Shown here piece after piece: positions 41,422 through 50,571 of a stretch of DNA of 64,000 nt. Location of the stretch: positions 186,001 through 250,000 of the forward strand of contig NZ_VCDK01000001.1 of NCBI RefSeq assembly GCF_007995215.1, written 5' to 3'. The notes under the pieces were generated by a model, which ran no database searches, had not been told where the DNA came from, and was given only the letters and a program-made list of their open reading frames with translations. Every line of letters starts with the position of its first letter. The first letter of the stretch is position 1. The stretch comes from Shimia ponticola. GTDB taxonomy: Bacteria > Pseudomonadota > Alphaproteobacteria > Rhodobacterales > Rhodobacteraceae. The position numbers and the translations under genes are program-made.

Positions 41422-42402
41422 ATGATCGGGACACTAAGGTGGGGCATCCTGGGGGCGGCCAAATTCGCGCGTGAGCATATGGGGCCTGCGATTCACGCTG
41501 CACGTGGTGCGGAGCTTGTGGCTGTGGCCTCACGATCCCCACAAAAGGTTGCACCGTTTCAAGAGTTCGCTCCCGGATGCCGGGCCGAGAGCAGTTACGA
41601 CGAGCTGCTGGCCGCGAGTGATATCGACGCCGTCTACATTCCGCTCCCGCATCACCTGCATGCCGAGTGGACGCTCAAGGCACTGGCCGCTGGCAAACAT
41701 GTCCTGACAGAAAAGCCCATTGGCATGACGGTGGAAGAGGTTGATCAGATCATCGCGGCGCGCGATGCCAGCGGGTTGCTGGCCGCTGAGGCCTACATGA
41801 TCGTGCATCACCCACAATGGCAGCGCGCACGCCAATTGGTAGCGGATGGTGGGATCGGAGAGGTTCGGCATATCACCGGGGCGTTCACCTATGATAACAG
41901 CGCGGACCCCGGAAACATCCGCAACCAACCAGAAGCCGGGGGCGGATTGCGCGATATTGGTGTCTATATCTTTGGCTCGGCCCGCTTTGTGATGGGCGCG
42001 GACCCCACCGTTGAGCACGCGCGGGTGCGGTTCGAAAATGGCTATGACACCTTTGCTGACATACAGGCGCGCTTTGCCGATGGTCCAACCTATTCCGCCT
42101 ATGTTTCAACCAGGATGCATCTGCATCAGGCGATGGAGTTTCACGGAACAGAAGGTTTGATGCGGTTGACCGCCCCGTTCAACCCGCAGAACTTTGGCGA
42201 GGCGCGCATCGAAATTCACCAACCCGGTCAGGGACTTCGCGTTGAACGGTTCCCTGCCGCGCAGCAATACAAGACGCAAGTCGAGGCCTTTTGCGCATCA
42301 ATCCGGTCAGGAGAGCCTTACCCCTGTCCGCTTGAATTCTCGCGCGGGACGCAGCAGATGATTGATGAGGTGCTGGCCATTGCCACACCGTTGGACGGTT
42401 AG
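41422..42402 (+). CDS. Gfo/Idh/MocA-family oxidoreductase
   Basis: A 326-residue NAD(P)-dependent oxidoreductase. The Rossmann start Trp-Gly-Ile-Leu-Gly-Ala-Ala-Lys-Phe-Ala is followed by the family Glu-Lys-Pro motif (Leu-Thr-Glu-Lys-Pro-Ile-Gly, about residues 94-100) that positions the catalytic Lys. The C-terminal domain is the usual open sheet. Substrates in the family are sugars, inositols or dihydrodiols; none is indicated here. Its start follows the foldback element directly. Confidence 0.88.
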   Translation: MIGTLRWGILGAAKFAREHMGPAIHAARGAELVAVASRSPQKVAPFQEFAPGCRAESSYDELLAASDIDAVYIPLPHHLHAEWTLKALAAGKHVLTEKPIGMTVEEVDQIIAARDASGLLAAEAYMIVHHPQWQRARQLVADGGIGEVRHITGAFTYDNSADPGNIRNQPEAGGGLRDIGVYIFGSARFVMGADPTVEHARVRFENGYDTFADIQARFADGPTYSAYVSTRMHLHQAMEFHGTEGLMRLTAPFNPQNFGEARIEIHQPGQGLRVERFPAAQQYKTQVEAFCASIRSGEPYPCPLEFSRGTQQMIDEVLAIATPLDG

Positions 42403-42412
42403 GCTGGATCCC

Positions 42413-42712
42413 ATGAGCCAAGATGACAAGGACGCATTCGAACTGAACCCGCCACGCGGGGATGACAGCAATGAAAGCCTGTTTCTACGGCTGATCTACA
42501 TGCTGATCATTTGGCTGATGCTGAGCTTTGCAAATACCGTCTTGGGCATTCTGACCGTGCTGCAATTTGTCATCATGCTGATCAATCAGGGCGAGCCGAA
42601 CCAGCGGATTGCTGACTTTGGTACGGATCTGGGCATCTGGGTGGCCAAAGCAGCCCGCTATCAGACTGCGGCCAGCGATGTGAAACCCTGGCCTTGGACC
42701 GAGTTGGATTAG
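42413..42712 (+). CDS. DUF4389-type small membrane protein
   Basis: A 99-residue protein with a hydrophobic hairpin, Leu-Ile-Tyr-Met-Leu-Ile-Ile-Trp-Leu (about 27-45) and Val-Leu-Gln-Phe-Val-Ile-Met-Leu-Ile (about 49-58), followed by Asn-Gln-Arg-Ile-Ala-Asp-Phe-Gly. This matches the shape of DUF4389 proteins. The start at 42413, 10 bp after the oxidoreductase stop, implies co-transcription. Function unknown. Confidence 0.75.
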   Translation: MSQDDKDAFELNPPRGDDSNESLFLRLIYMLIIWLMLSFANTVLGILTVLQFVIMLINQGEPNQRIADFGTDLGIWVAKAARYQTAASDVKPWPWTELD

Positions 42713-42736
42713 CGCGGCGACACATGGCCGCCGCGC
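42712..42736. terminator. Hairpin between convergent genes
   Basis: GCGCGGCG (42712-42719) pairs with CGCCGCGC (42729-42736) around a 9-nt loop, starting in the last base of the DUF4389 stop codon and standing between two convergent genes. There is no T-run on either side, so it may act as a weak bidirectional terminator or a transcript-end stabiliser. Confidence 0.5.
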
Positions 42737-42743
42737 CAAGCGT

Positions 42744-44585
42744 TTAATCTTCCATTGCTTCCAACTGGTCGATGAAGCCTTCGATCATGCTCAGGCCTTT
42801 GTCCCAGAAAGCGGGATCAGAGGCATCAAGACCAAAGGGGGCAAGCAGGTCTTTATGGTGCTTTGACCCACCAGCTTTCAGCATGTCGAAATACTTCTCT
42901 TGGAAGTCTGCATCGCCCTCTTCGTACACCGCGTAGAGTGCATTCACGAGGCCGTCACCAAACGCATAGGCGTAGACGTAGAAGGGTGAATGGACGAAGT
43001 GCGGGATGTAGGCCCAGAAGGTTTCGTACCCGTCCATGAAGTTGAACACCGGTCCAAGGCTCTCGGCTTGCACCGACATCCATAGCGCATTGATGTCTTC
43101 CGGCGTGAGTTCACCTTCGGCGCGGGCGGCGTGCAGTTTGCATTCAAAGTCATAGAACGCGATCTGGCGGACAACCGTGTTGATCATGTCTTCGACCTTG
43201 CCAGCCAGCAGCACCTTGCGTTCCTGATCAGACTTGGCCCCGTCCAGCAGTTTGCGGAAGGTCAGCATCTCGCCAAAGACAGACGCCGTTTCCGCCAGAG
43301 TCAGCGGCGTAGATGACAGAAGTTCCCCCTGACCGGCGGCCAGAACCTGATGCACGCCATGGCCCAATTCATGCGCCAGTGTCATCACATCGCGCTGTTT
43401 ACCGAGATAATTCAGCATGACGTATGGATGTGCCGTTGTGACGGTCGGGTGTGCAAAGGCACCGGGCGCTTTACCGGGCTTCACGCCTGCGTCGATCCAG
43501 CCTTTCTTGAAGAACGGCTCGGCAAGGTCGGCCATCCGCGGATCGAAGGCGGCGTAAGCCTCCATCACCGTCTTTTCGGCATCGGCCCATCCGATCACCT
43601 TGTTGTCTTCCACGGGAAGCGGCGCGTTGCGGTCCCAGACTTCTAACGTGTCCAACCCCAGCCATTTGGCTTTCAGGGCGTAATACCGGTGCGACAGGCG
43701 CGGATAGGCTTTGACCACCGCGTCGCGCAGCGCCTCGACGACCTCCGGTTCGACATGGTTGGCCAGATGGCGTCCTGTCTGAGGTGTTGGCATTTTGCGC
43801 CAGCGGTCCTCGATCTCCTTTTCTTTGGCCAGCGTGTTGTGGACGCGGGCAAACAATTTGACATTTTCGCCAAAGGTTTCGGCCAGCGCGCGCGCACCCG
43901 CTTCGCGGCGGTCGCGGTCTTGCTCGGACATCAAGTTCAGCGTCGCTTCGATCCCCATCGGCTCACCGTCGACGTCGAATTCCAGCCCGGCGATTGTTTC
44001 GTCGAACAGGCGGTTCCACGCGGCTGCGCCAACGGTCGACTGGTCGTGCAGGAATTGTTCCAGCTCGTCCGACAACTGGTGCGGTTTCATCGCGCGCAGG
44101 CGGTCGAACACAGGCTTGTAACGGGCAAGTTTAGCATTCTGATCAAGAAGACCGCCAAGATGATCATCGCTCAGACGATTGAATTCCAATGTGTAGAACA
44201 CCAGCGGCGTCGTGGCGTTGGTCATCCGATCCTGCGCGTCGGCCATGAATTTGGCGCGGTCTGCGTCAGTCGTCATCTGATAGTAGCGCAGACCTGCGTA
44301 GGACATCAGGCGGCCACCGACGATGTCGATCTCCTCGTAGCGTTGCACGGCTTTCAGCATGTCATCCGCCGATAGATCGGCGAGCTTGCCTTGGTAATCG
44401 GCGGCAAAGGCTGCGCATTCGCCTTCAAGCCAGGTCATGTCCTTCCCGAACTCTGGCGCGTCGGGCGCCGTATAAAGATCGCTCAGGTCCCATTCCGGCA
44501 AATTGCCAAGCCCATCGCCGCCAGCAGCGGCCCCGGCAGAGGCATTGGCGTCGAATACAGGGAGGTGTTTGGGCGTGGGCAACAT
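42744..44585 (-). CDS. pepF: M3-family oligoendopeptidase F
   Basis: A 613-residue zinc metallopeptidase of the thimet oligopeptidase/PepF group that hydrolyses short peptides in the cytoplasm. The zinc motif His-Glu-Leu-Gly-His is near residue 405, with the downstream Glu in the Glu-Thr-Ala-Ser-Val-Phe-Gly-Glu segment. AAAGGAC before the ATG at 44585 decides the start. The early part carries an Ala/Gly-rich stretch before the first helix. Monocistronic, next to but not overlapping the ligase operon. Confidence 0.93.
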   Translation of the reverse strand: MLPTPKHLPVFDANASAGAAAGGDGLGNLPEWDLSDLYTAPDAPEFGKDMTWLEGECAAFAADYQGKLADLSADDMLKAVQRYEEIDIVGGRLMSYAGLRYYQMTTDADRAKFMADAQDRMTNATTPLVFYTLEFNRLSDDHLGGLLDQNAKLARYKPVFDRLRAMKPHQLSDELEQFLHDQSTVGAAAWNRLFDETIAGLEFDVDGEPMGIEATLNLMSEQDRDRREAGARALAETFGENVKLFARVHNTLAKEKEIEDRWRKMPTPQTGRHLANHVEPEVVEALRDAVVKAYPRLSHRYYALKAKWLGLDTLEVWDRNAPLPVEDNKVIGWADAEKTVMEAYAAFDPRMADLAEPFFKKGWIDAGVKPGKAPGAFAHPTVTTAHPYVMLNYLGKQRDVMTLAHELGHGVHQVLAAGQGELLSSTPLTLAETASVFGEMLTFRKLLDGAKSDQERKVLLAGKVEDMINTVVRQIAFYDFECKLHAARAEGELTPEDINALWMSVQAESLGPVFNFMDGYETFWAYIPHFVHSPFYVYAYAFGDGLVNALYAVYEEGDADFQEKYFDMLKAGGSKHHKDLLAPFGLDASDPAFWDKGLSMIEGFIDQLEAMED

Positions 44586-44661
44586 GAGGTGTCCTTTCAA
44601 TCGTTCCCCGATAGCTATGCCGCGGTTGGGGCAGTCTCAACCCATCGGGTCGCGGATTGCG

Positions 44662-45465
44662 CTACGCGGAGTGCGAATCTTCGTGGATGGCTGAGTTGAG
44701 ATCGAAATCCTCTGTGTGGACGACGATGCTGTCAGCAGCAACGCAGATGATGCCATAGGCCCCCGGCTCTGCGACGCTGCTGGACGATTTGGTGCCTTGC
44801 ATGTCCATCGGCATCTGATGCGCTGGGCTCTTGAAGACAGAAAATGGGATGCCGCCCATCTGCCCAGAAATCGTACGATGGATATGGCCAAAGATCATCT
44901 GTGCGACTGCGCCAGAGCGGCGCGCGATGTCGAGAACCTCTTGCCCGTTTTCGAGCGCAATCCGGTCCATTCCTGGAAAATGCACCGGGGCAGGGTGATG
45001 ATGCATGGCAAGGATCACGCGCTCATGCTGGGCAAGCGTCCGTTCGAGCCAGCGTAGACGGGTGTCGCAGACATATCCTATGTGCGCCCGTGCGCGCGTC
45101 TGCGGATCGTCCAAAGTGTCGAGCAAGACCAGCGTTGCGTCCTTGAGCGGAACGATGGCGTTGGCAAACCCGTCTTGCTTTGCCGCAGACGGAAAAACCT
45201 CGTAAAACGTTGCCCTTCGATCATGATTGCCAAGCGTCATGTGTACGGGGATCGGAACTTTGGCCAAAATGGCGGCCAGCCGCTTGTATTCCTCAGCCGT
45301 CCCGTGATGCGTCAGGTCGCCGGTCAAAACCAAACATGAAGCGTCGGGATGGGTCCTCAACGCGTGGGACAAGGCGTCCTCAAGTCGCTGGGCGGGGTCA
45401 ATGCCGATAATCCTTTGACCGTCCGGAACGATATGCGGGTCGGTCAGGACCAGTATCTTTTCCAC
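44662..45465 (-). CDS. Calcineurin-like metallophosphoesterase (CpdA-like)
   Basis: A 267-residue phosphodiesterase with all five metal motifs: Thr-Asp-Pro-His, Gly-Asp-Leu-Thr-His-His-Gly, Gly-Asn-His-Asp, Met-His-His-His-Pro and Gly-His-Ile-His. The layout is that of the CpdA class acting on cyclic nucleotides or glycerophosphodiesters. I use the GTG at 45465, 2 bp after the amidohydrolase stop; a far-upstream start inside that gene has no homology. It is the last gene of a five-gene operon with DNA ligase but does not look like PdeM, the shorter phosphoesterase usually associated with that ligase. Confidence 0.85.
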   Translation of the reverse strand: MEKILVLTDPHIVPDGQRIIGIDPAQRLEDALSHALRTHPDASCLVLTGDLTHHGTAEEYKRLAAILAKVPIPVHMTLGNHDRRATFYEVFPSAAKQDGFANAIVPLKDATLVLLDTLDDPQTRARAHIGYVCDTRLRWLERTLAQHERVILAMHHHPAPVHFPGMDRIALENGQEVLDIARRSGAVAQMIFGHIHRTISGQMGGIPFSVFKSPAHQMPMDMQGTKSSSSVAEPGAYGIICVAADSIVVHTEDFDLNSAIHEDSHSA

Positions 45466-45467
45466 GT

Positions 45468-46283
45468 TCAGATCCCGTAGAGCCGCGTTGGATTGTCGAC
45501 AAAGACTGCCTGCGCATCCGCCTCCGACATCTTTGCGCGCAGGGCCTCGCACTGCGCGATGGGGTCTGGCGTGTCCACGCCGCCCAGCATCAGATGCGGC
45601 CAATCCGAGCCCCAGAGACACCGTTCAGGATTGGCGCGCAGCAAGGCCGTGCGGATGTTGTCAGCCTCGGCGTCTGTCTTGGCCCAGCGATGGGGGGCAG
45701 AGAGTTTGGTCCATGCCTGCCCTTCGGCCAGCAGACGACAGAGGGCGGCGATCCCAGCATGATCCGCGCCAAGCGCGGCATCCGGCCACGCGCAGTGATC
45801 AAACACCACGTCACAAGGCAGGTGCGGTACGTCCTGCGCCAAGTCTTCAAGGTGCAAATGCGCATGGGCCAGCATCTCGATATGCAGGCCTCGGTCCGCA
45901 AGACGCGGTGCCAATGCTTTGGCCCCGTCCCATGTCAAAACACCGCCGTGGACGTAATTCAGACGGACGGCCTTAGCGCCTGCATCCGCCAACCGGTCAA
46001 GCTCTGTGTCACTGACATCGTCCGGCACCAGCACCACGGCTGCAAATCCACTGCCCATCGCAGCAACGGCATCGAGCGTGATGCTGTTATCGGTTCCATA
46101 AAGGATCGAATGCACGATGACGCCACGCGTGCAGCCCATCTCGCTCAAGTGCGTGCGATAGTGGCCTAGCCAGTCGTTGAGCGTACCGGCGGGTGGGGTT
46201 TCCACGGCGTTTGGCGATAGCGCATAATCGTCGCCAATCAGGTGAACGTGCGCGTTCACGGCGTCTGCGGGCATTTCAGCCAT
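45468..46283 (-). CDS. Amidohydrolase-family protein (2-pyrone-4,6-dicarboxylate lactonase-like)
   Basis: A 271-residue TIM-barrel hydrolase starting Ala-Val-Asn-Ala-His-Val-His (metal-ligand His-x-His). It has Phe-Asp-His-Cys-Ala-Trp-Pro and a late Trp-Gly-Ser-Asp-Trp-Pro-His, in which Asp is catalytic. This arrangement resembles PDC lactonase (LigI) and related short amidohydrolases. Its substrate is not evident. The ATG overlaps the ligase stop by 8 bp, so it is co-translated with a DNA repair gene, which is odd for a catabolic enzyme. Confidence 0.8.
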   Translation of the reverse strand: MAEMPADAVNAHVHLIGDDYALSPNAVETPPAGTLNDWLGHYRTHLSEMGCTRGVIVHSILYGTDNSITLDAVAAMGSGFAAVVLVPDDVSDTELDRLADAGAKAVRLNYVHGGVLTWDGAKALAPRLADRGLHIEMLAHAHLHLEDLAQDVPHLPCDVVFDHCAWPDAALGADHAGIAALCRLLAEGQAWTKLSAPHRWAKTDAEADNIRTALLRANPERCLWGSDWPHLMLGGVDTPDPIAQCEALRAKMSEADAQAVFVDNPTRLYGI

Positions 46284-47868
46284 AAATCCTCAGCATGTCG
46301 TTTAGGTCGTCGAGCGTGTTGGCCTCTTGGAGAGGCTTATCTTTACGCCAGCGTGACATGCGCGGAAAGCGGAGTGCAACGCCGGATTTGTGGCGGGGGC
46401 TTTCCTGAATGCCTTCGAACGCGATCTCGAAGACATGGTGCGGGGTGACCTGCCTTACGGGGCCAAAGCGCTGCTGTGTGTTTTTGCGGACCCAGCTTGT
46501 GATTTCACGGAACTCAGCGTCTGTCAGGCCGGAATAGGCCTTGGTGAACGGAACGAGATCATTGCCGTTCCAGACCGCAAAGGTGAAATCCGTGAAAAGG
46601 TTGGCGCGCCGCCCATGCCCCGCCTGAGCGTAGATCATGACGGCGTCAATCACGAGCGGATCGACCTTCCATTTCCACCAATCACCCTTCTTGCGCCCTG
46701 ACAGATAGGGGCTATCACCGCGTTTCAGCATAACGCCTTCTGCGTTCAAGTCGCGGGACTTTTCGCGTTCAGTGGTCAGTGCGTCCCAAGTCTCAAAGGC
46801 AACGAGGGGTGACAGCTTGACGGGCACCTCGGACGGCAGTTCATGAACAAGCGCTTCTAACCGGGCGCGGCGTTCATCAAATGGGCGGTCGCGCCAATCC
46901 TCGCCATCAAACTCCAAAAGATCGTATGATTTCAGGATAACGGGTGCCTCGGCCAAGAGCTTCTTGGGGACGGTTTTGCGTCCGATCCGTTTTTGCAAAG
47001 CATTGAATGACAAAGGCGCGCCATCGGCCCAGGCCAAAACCTCACCGTCAATCACGGTGCCATCGGGCAGAAAATCAGGCGTGACCGTAAACTCCGGGAA
47101 CCTGTCGGTCATCAAGTCTTCGCCACGCGACCAAAGGTGGTGTTCCCCTCCGCGCACGATCAACTGGCCTCGGATGCCGTCCCATTTCCGTTCGGCCCGC
47201 CATTCAGAAGGTGTCCCAAGCGCCTCTGGCCCGTCCTCCAACTGATAGGCAAGGTAAAACGGATACGGGCGGCTCAGGTCGGCTGTCGGATCGTCGGCTT
47301 CGATCAATTGCTGATAGGTCGTCGTATCCGGCGTCCAATTTCCCATCAGCTTATGGGTGATGACCGCCTCGTCCTGTCCCGTTGCTTGCGCCAGTGCGCG
47401 GGTCATCAGTTTTTGACTGACGCCAACGCGCCATCCGCCTGTCAGCAGCTTGTTGAAAATGAACCGTTCGATTGGATCAAGCTGGTCCCACGCATCCAGC
47501 ACGGTCGCCTTGCGTTCTTCCTCTTCGAGCGTGGGCAGCGTGCGGATGACATTGATCCAATGGGTCAGAGATTGATCGCTGTCCCGCGTGGCAGGTGGCA
47601 AGACAAGCGCGATGGTTTCGGCCAAATCGCCCACGACTGGATACGCTTCTTCAAACAGCCAAAGCGGAATGCCCGCCTTTTCGGCCGCCCAACCTCGTAG
47701 GAACGGTGTCGTCAGGGTGCGTTTCGGGCGGCGGCCCGAGAATATCGCGATGCACCAGAGGCGGTCTTCTTCTGGCGCTTCTTCGAAATAGGACTTGAGT
47801 GCCGCCACCTTGGGCAACGTCTTTGTGGTCTGATCGACCTGTGTGAAAAGGCTGGCGAACCGTTTCAA
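46276..47868 (-). CDS. ATP-dependent DNA ligase (bacterial, damage-response type)
   Basis: A 530-residue ligase. An N-terminal DNA-binding domain of about 200 residues precedes the adenylation domain, with catalytic Lys in Glu-Arg-Lys-Trp-Asp-Gly-Ile-Arg. Motif III-IV Asp-Gly-Glu-Val-Leu-Ala-Trp and Glu-Gly-Val-Met-Leu-Lys follow, then an OB domain ending with Phe-Pro-Arg-Met-Ser-Arg-Trp-Arg-x-Asp-Lys. It belongs to the ligase type found beside an exonuclease of the metallo-beta-lactamase fold. The TTG at 47868 overlaps the upstream hydrolase stop (TTGA), which fixes the start. Confidence 0.9.
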   Translation of the reverse strand: MKRFASLFTQVDQTTKTLPKVAALKSYFEEAPEEDRLWCIAIFSGRRPKRTLTTPFLRGWAAEKAGIPLWLFEEAYPVVGDLAETIALVLPPATRDSDQSLTHWINVIRTLPTLEEEERKATVLDAWDQLDPIERFIFNKLLTGGWRVGVSQKLMTRALAQATGQDEAVITHKLMGNWTPDTTTYQQLIEADDPTADLSRPYPFYLAYQLEDGPEALGTPSEWRAERKWDGIRGQLIVRGGEHHLWSRGEDLMTDRFPEFTVTPDFLPDGTVIDGEVLAWADGAPLSFNALQKRIGRKTVPKKLLAEAPVILKSYDLLEFDGEDWRDRPFDERRARLEALVHELPSEVPVKLSPLVAFETWDALTTEREKSRDLNAEGVMLKRGDSPYLSGRKKGDWWKWKVDPLVIDAVMIYAQAGHGRRANLFTDFTFAVWNGNDLVPFTKAYSGLTDAEFREITSWVRKNTQQRFGPVRQVTPHHVFEIAFEGIQESPRHKSGVALRFPRMSRWRKDKPLQEANTLDDLNDMLRIYG

Positions 47869-48695
47869 AGGTGCGCCTTCAAGAACGTGGATATCTCTGC
47901 GACGGCGCGATCGGCGGTCGCGTTCCACCCGGCGTTCAACTGCCAGTCATGAGGCATCCGGTCATAAATCGACAGCGTCGCGTCCGGGATCACCCTGGCA
48001 AGCTCTTCGGCATCGTGGCGCAAAACCTCTTGGCTACCGACTTGTATCAGCGTGGGCGGAGCCATGCTCAGGTCGCCAAGCAGGGGCGACGCTTTCGGGT
48101 CCTCGGCATCGGCCTTCAGGGCGGCTTTCACGCGGCGCACCCAAGCCACCGGGATCAGATGCTCGTTCGAAAAATCCGCCGAGTGGAGCCGAGTCTGATC
48201 GGCAAAGGGCGACAGAAGCGCCATCGCCTTCAGTGGCACCTGCGTCGATGCGTAAAGCGACAGGTTTCCACCGGCGCTATCACCTGAAACCGCGTCAGGC
48301 TGATAGGCTTTGGCCACTGCAAGCGCATCTTCCTGTGCGGCAGGATAGGGGTGTTCAGGCGCTTTGCGATAGTCGGGCGCAAAAGCGTTCACGCCTGCTG
48401 CCTTGGCGATGCGCGCGATCATCCATTTGTGGGTATTCGGTGATCCAATCGTGAACCCGCCACCGTGGAAATACAGGAGCTTTGGCGCATCCTCGGGGAC
48501 GCCATCTGGTGCAAAGCGAAGCCCCGACACGCCCGCGATAGCCGTTTCGGAAATCTGCACGCCTTTGACCGGTTTCGTCGTCAGCCGTGCCTCCAACTCA
48601 AAGACCTTGCGCAGCAACGGCTGTGGCGCGATGAAAGCAAGCCCGGCTCTTTGAACGTATTTGGCGCGTAGGCGGATCAGGCTGTCGGGGATCAT
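47865..48695 (-). CDS. Alpha/beta hydrolase (hormone-sensitive-lipase-like)
   Basis: A 276-residue hydrolase with His-Gly-Gly-Gly-Phe (oxyanion hole, about residue 76), the Gly-Asp-Ser-Ala-Gly-Gly nucleophile elbow (about 139), and a C-terminal Asp/His pair (Met-Pro-His-Asp-Trp). Its ends overlap both the exonuclease upstream and the ligase downstream by 4 bp, so an esterase sits inside the ligase-exonuclease pair. No role in repair is known for this family. Confidence 0.86.
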   Translation of the reverse strand: MIPDSLIRLRAKYVQRAGLAFIAPQPLLRKVFELEARLTTKPVKGVQISETAIAGVSGLRFAPDGVPEDAPKLLYFHGGGFTIGSPNTHKWMIARIAKAAGVNAFAPDYRKAPEHPYPAAQEDALAVAKAYQPDAVSGDSAGGNLSLYASTQVPLKAMALLSPFADQTRLHSADFSNEHLIPVAWVRRVKAALKADAEDPKASPLLGDLSMAPPTLIQVGSQEVLRHDAEELARVIPDATLSIYDRMPHDWQLNAGWNATADRAVAEISTFLKAHL

Positions 48696-49714
48696 GCAGC
48701 ATCCTCTGTACTGGTGTCAGTGGCATCAAGGCTTTCGCCGTCGTAATCGGTTTCGACGATCTTGGCGTCATAGCCTTGGCTTTCCAGCCATTTTCGAAAC
48801 ACGGAAGTGTAGCCATGGGTGACAAAAATCCGTTCGGCCCCGGTTTCGGCGATAGCAGAGTTCAAACCCGGCCAATCGGCATGGTCTGACATGACAAAAC
48901 CCCGGTCAGCCGCACGCCTGCGCCGCACCCCGCGCAGCGCCATCCAACCCGATGCGAAAGCAGTTGTCGTTGCCCCGAACTTGCGCGCCCATGCCGACCC
49001 AAGCGCAGATGGCGGGGCGACGACCAATGCGCCGCGATAGGCTTTGCGATCCGTTTCAGCCGTCACCCGGACCGTATCGGGCAGGCTGTAGCCTTGACCG
49101 CGAAGGACCTCGTTTGTGTTCTCAATAGCCGCGTGCGTCAGGATCGGCCCAATGGAAGGATCGCAGCTTGATAGAATGCGCTGGGCTTTACCCAAGGAAT
49201 AAGCACCGACAATTGCCGTCTTTCCTTCTGCTGCAGCGATGGCCCACCATGTGTTCAGCTTGGCGGCGACATCCTTTGGGCTGTCCCATGTGAAAACCGG
49301 CAGGCCAAAGGTGCACTCGCTGATAAACGCATGGCACTTCACGGGCTCGAACGGTTCGCTCAGCCCATCGCTGACGACTTTGTAATCCCCCGATACGACC
49401 CAGACTTCGCCGCCGACGTCGATCCTGATCTGCGCTGATCCGGGCACGTGACCCGCTGGGTGAAAGGATACCGAGGCACTGCCAATTTGACGAACCTCTC
49501 CGTAGCGGATCGTGTCCAACTGGATGTCACCCAATCGCATCCGCATAACAGGCGCTGCTTGCTCGGTCGCGAGGTATGACCCCATGCCCCAACGAGCATG
49601 ATCCGCATGGCCATGGGTGATCAATGCGCGGTCAACCGATTTCCACGGGTCCACGTAGAAATCCCCAGCGGCGCAGTAGATGCCACGGTCGGTAAAAGTC
49701 AGCACATCCGCCAT
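48692..49714 (-). CDS. Ligase-associated DNA exonuclease (metallo-beta-lactamase fold)
   Basis: A 340-residue protein of the metallo-beta-lactamase/beta-CASP type. The motif His-Gly-His-Ala-Asp-His is near residues 34-39, with His-Pro-Ala-Gly-His and Ser-Gly-Asp-Tyr-Lys later, and Ser-Asp-His-Ala-Asp-Trp near 275. Such proteins are annotated as partners of bacterial ATP-dependent ligase in repair clusters. First gene of the operon, and the promoter must lie in the 92 bp shared with the divergent aldolase gene. Confidence 0.88.
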   Translation of the reverse strand: MADVLTFTDRGIYCAAGDFYVDPWKSVDRALITHGHADHARWGMGSYLATEQAAPVMRMRLGDIQLDTIRYGEVRQIGSASVSFHPAGHVPGSAQIRIDVGGEVWVVSGDYKVVSDGLSEPFEPVKCHAFISECTFGLPVFTWDSPKDVAAKLNTWWAIAAAEGKTAIVGAYSLGKAQRILSSCDPSIGPILTHAAIENTNEVLRGQGYSLPDTVRVTAETDRKAYRGALVVAPPSALGSAWARKFGATTTAFASGWMALRGVRRRRAADRGFVMSDHADWPGLNSAIAETGAERIFVTHGYTSVFRKWLESQGYDAKIVETDYDGESLDATDTSTEDAA

Positions 49715-49806
49715 GTCCCCAAGCCTAGCGTTTCACAGCGCAATGGCCAGCGCTTGAAGTAAAGCCCAATCCGTGCTCGCTTGCGCCAAAGCAAAGGGAG
49801 GCCGGA

Positions 49807-50568
49807 ATGGGCATTGCAGATTTCAAATCACGGATGTTGGCGGGCGACCTGCTGGCCGGGACGTTTCTCAAGACGGCGTCTTACGAATTGATCGAGGTGC
49901 TCGCCCAGTCTGATCTGGATTTTTTGTGTCTGGATGCAGAACACGCACCGTTTGATAGAGCGCGGCTTGATGCCTGTCTTGCGATGGCTAATGCCTTGGA
50001 TTTCCCTGTTCTTGTGCGGCCAGCTTCGGCATCACCAGAAAACATCCTTCAAGCGCTTGATAGCGGGGCGGTCGGGATCGTGGCCCCGCATTGTTACAGC
50101 GCCGAAAAGGCGGCCGAGGTCGCAAAGTCCGGCCATTTTGGACTGGGCGGGCGGGGATATGCCGGTTCGTCACGCTGGGCCGGCTTTGCAACGCGGGCCA
50201 TGTCGGATGTCCTGGGCAAGGACGATCAGACTGTGATGATCGCCCAGATTGAAGAGCCTGAAGGCGTAGAAGAGGTAGAAGCAATTGCCGCGACGCCGGG
50301 CATCGACGGCATCTTTATCGGTCCGGCGGATTTGTCAGTCGGGTATGGGAAGACATCCCAAGACAGTCCCGAATTGATGGCTGCTTTCGAACGCTGCGGC
50401 AAGGCAGCGGCTGACAATGGCAAGGCCTACATGACCTTCGTCGCCAATGCTGCCGGGGCCGAAAAGGTACGACCTTACGGCGTCAGCATGTTCTTCATCG
50501 CCTCCGAACACAGCTGGATGCGCGCCGGTGCTACCGCCGACGCAAAAGGTGTTCACGCTTTGAAATAG
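49807..50568 (+). CDS. HpcH/HpaI-family aldolase
   Basis: A 253-residue TIM-barrel aldolase of the class II (metal-dependent) HpcH/HpaI family. It shows Phe-Leu-Cys-Leu-Asp-Ala-Glu-His-Ala-Pro-Phe near residue 37, Gly-Gly-Arg-Gly-Tyr-Ala-Gly-Ser-Ser-Arg-Trp near 118, and Ile-Gly-Pro-Ala-Asp-Leu-Ser near 173. These are the substrate and metal positions of 2-keto-3-deoxy acid aldolases. A GGGAGG sits 4 bp before the ATG. Isolated gene; substrate unknown. Confidence 0.88.
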   Translation: MGIADFKSRMLAGDLLAGTFLKTASYELIEVLAQSDLDFLCLDAEHAPFDRARLDACLAMANALDFPVLVRPASASPENILQALDSGAVGIVAPHCYSAEKAAEVAKSGHFGLGGRGYAGSSRWAGFATRAMSDVLGKDDQTVMIAQIEEPEGVEEVEAIAATPGIDGIFIGPADLSVGYGKTSQDSPELMAAFERCGKAAADNGKAYMTFVANAAGAEKVRPYGVSMFFIASEHSWMRAGATADAKGVHALK

Positions 50569-50571
50569 GTA

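Noticed and set aside
44662-45465. PdeM, the ligase-associated phosphoesterase
   Set aside because: Length and motif spacing fit the CpdA class better than the shorter PdeM family.
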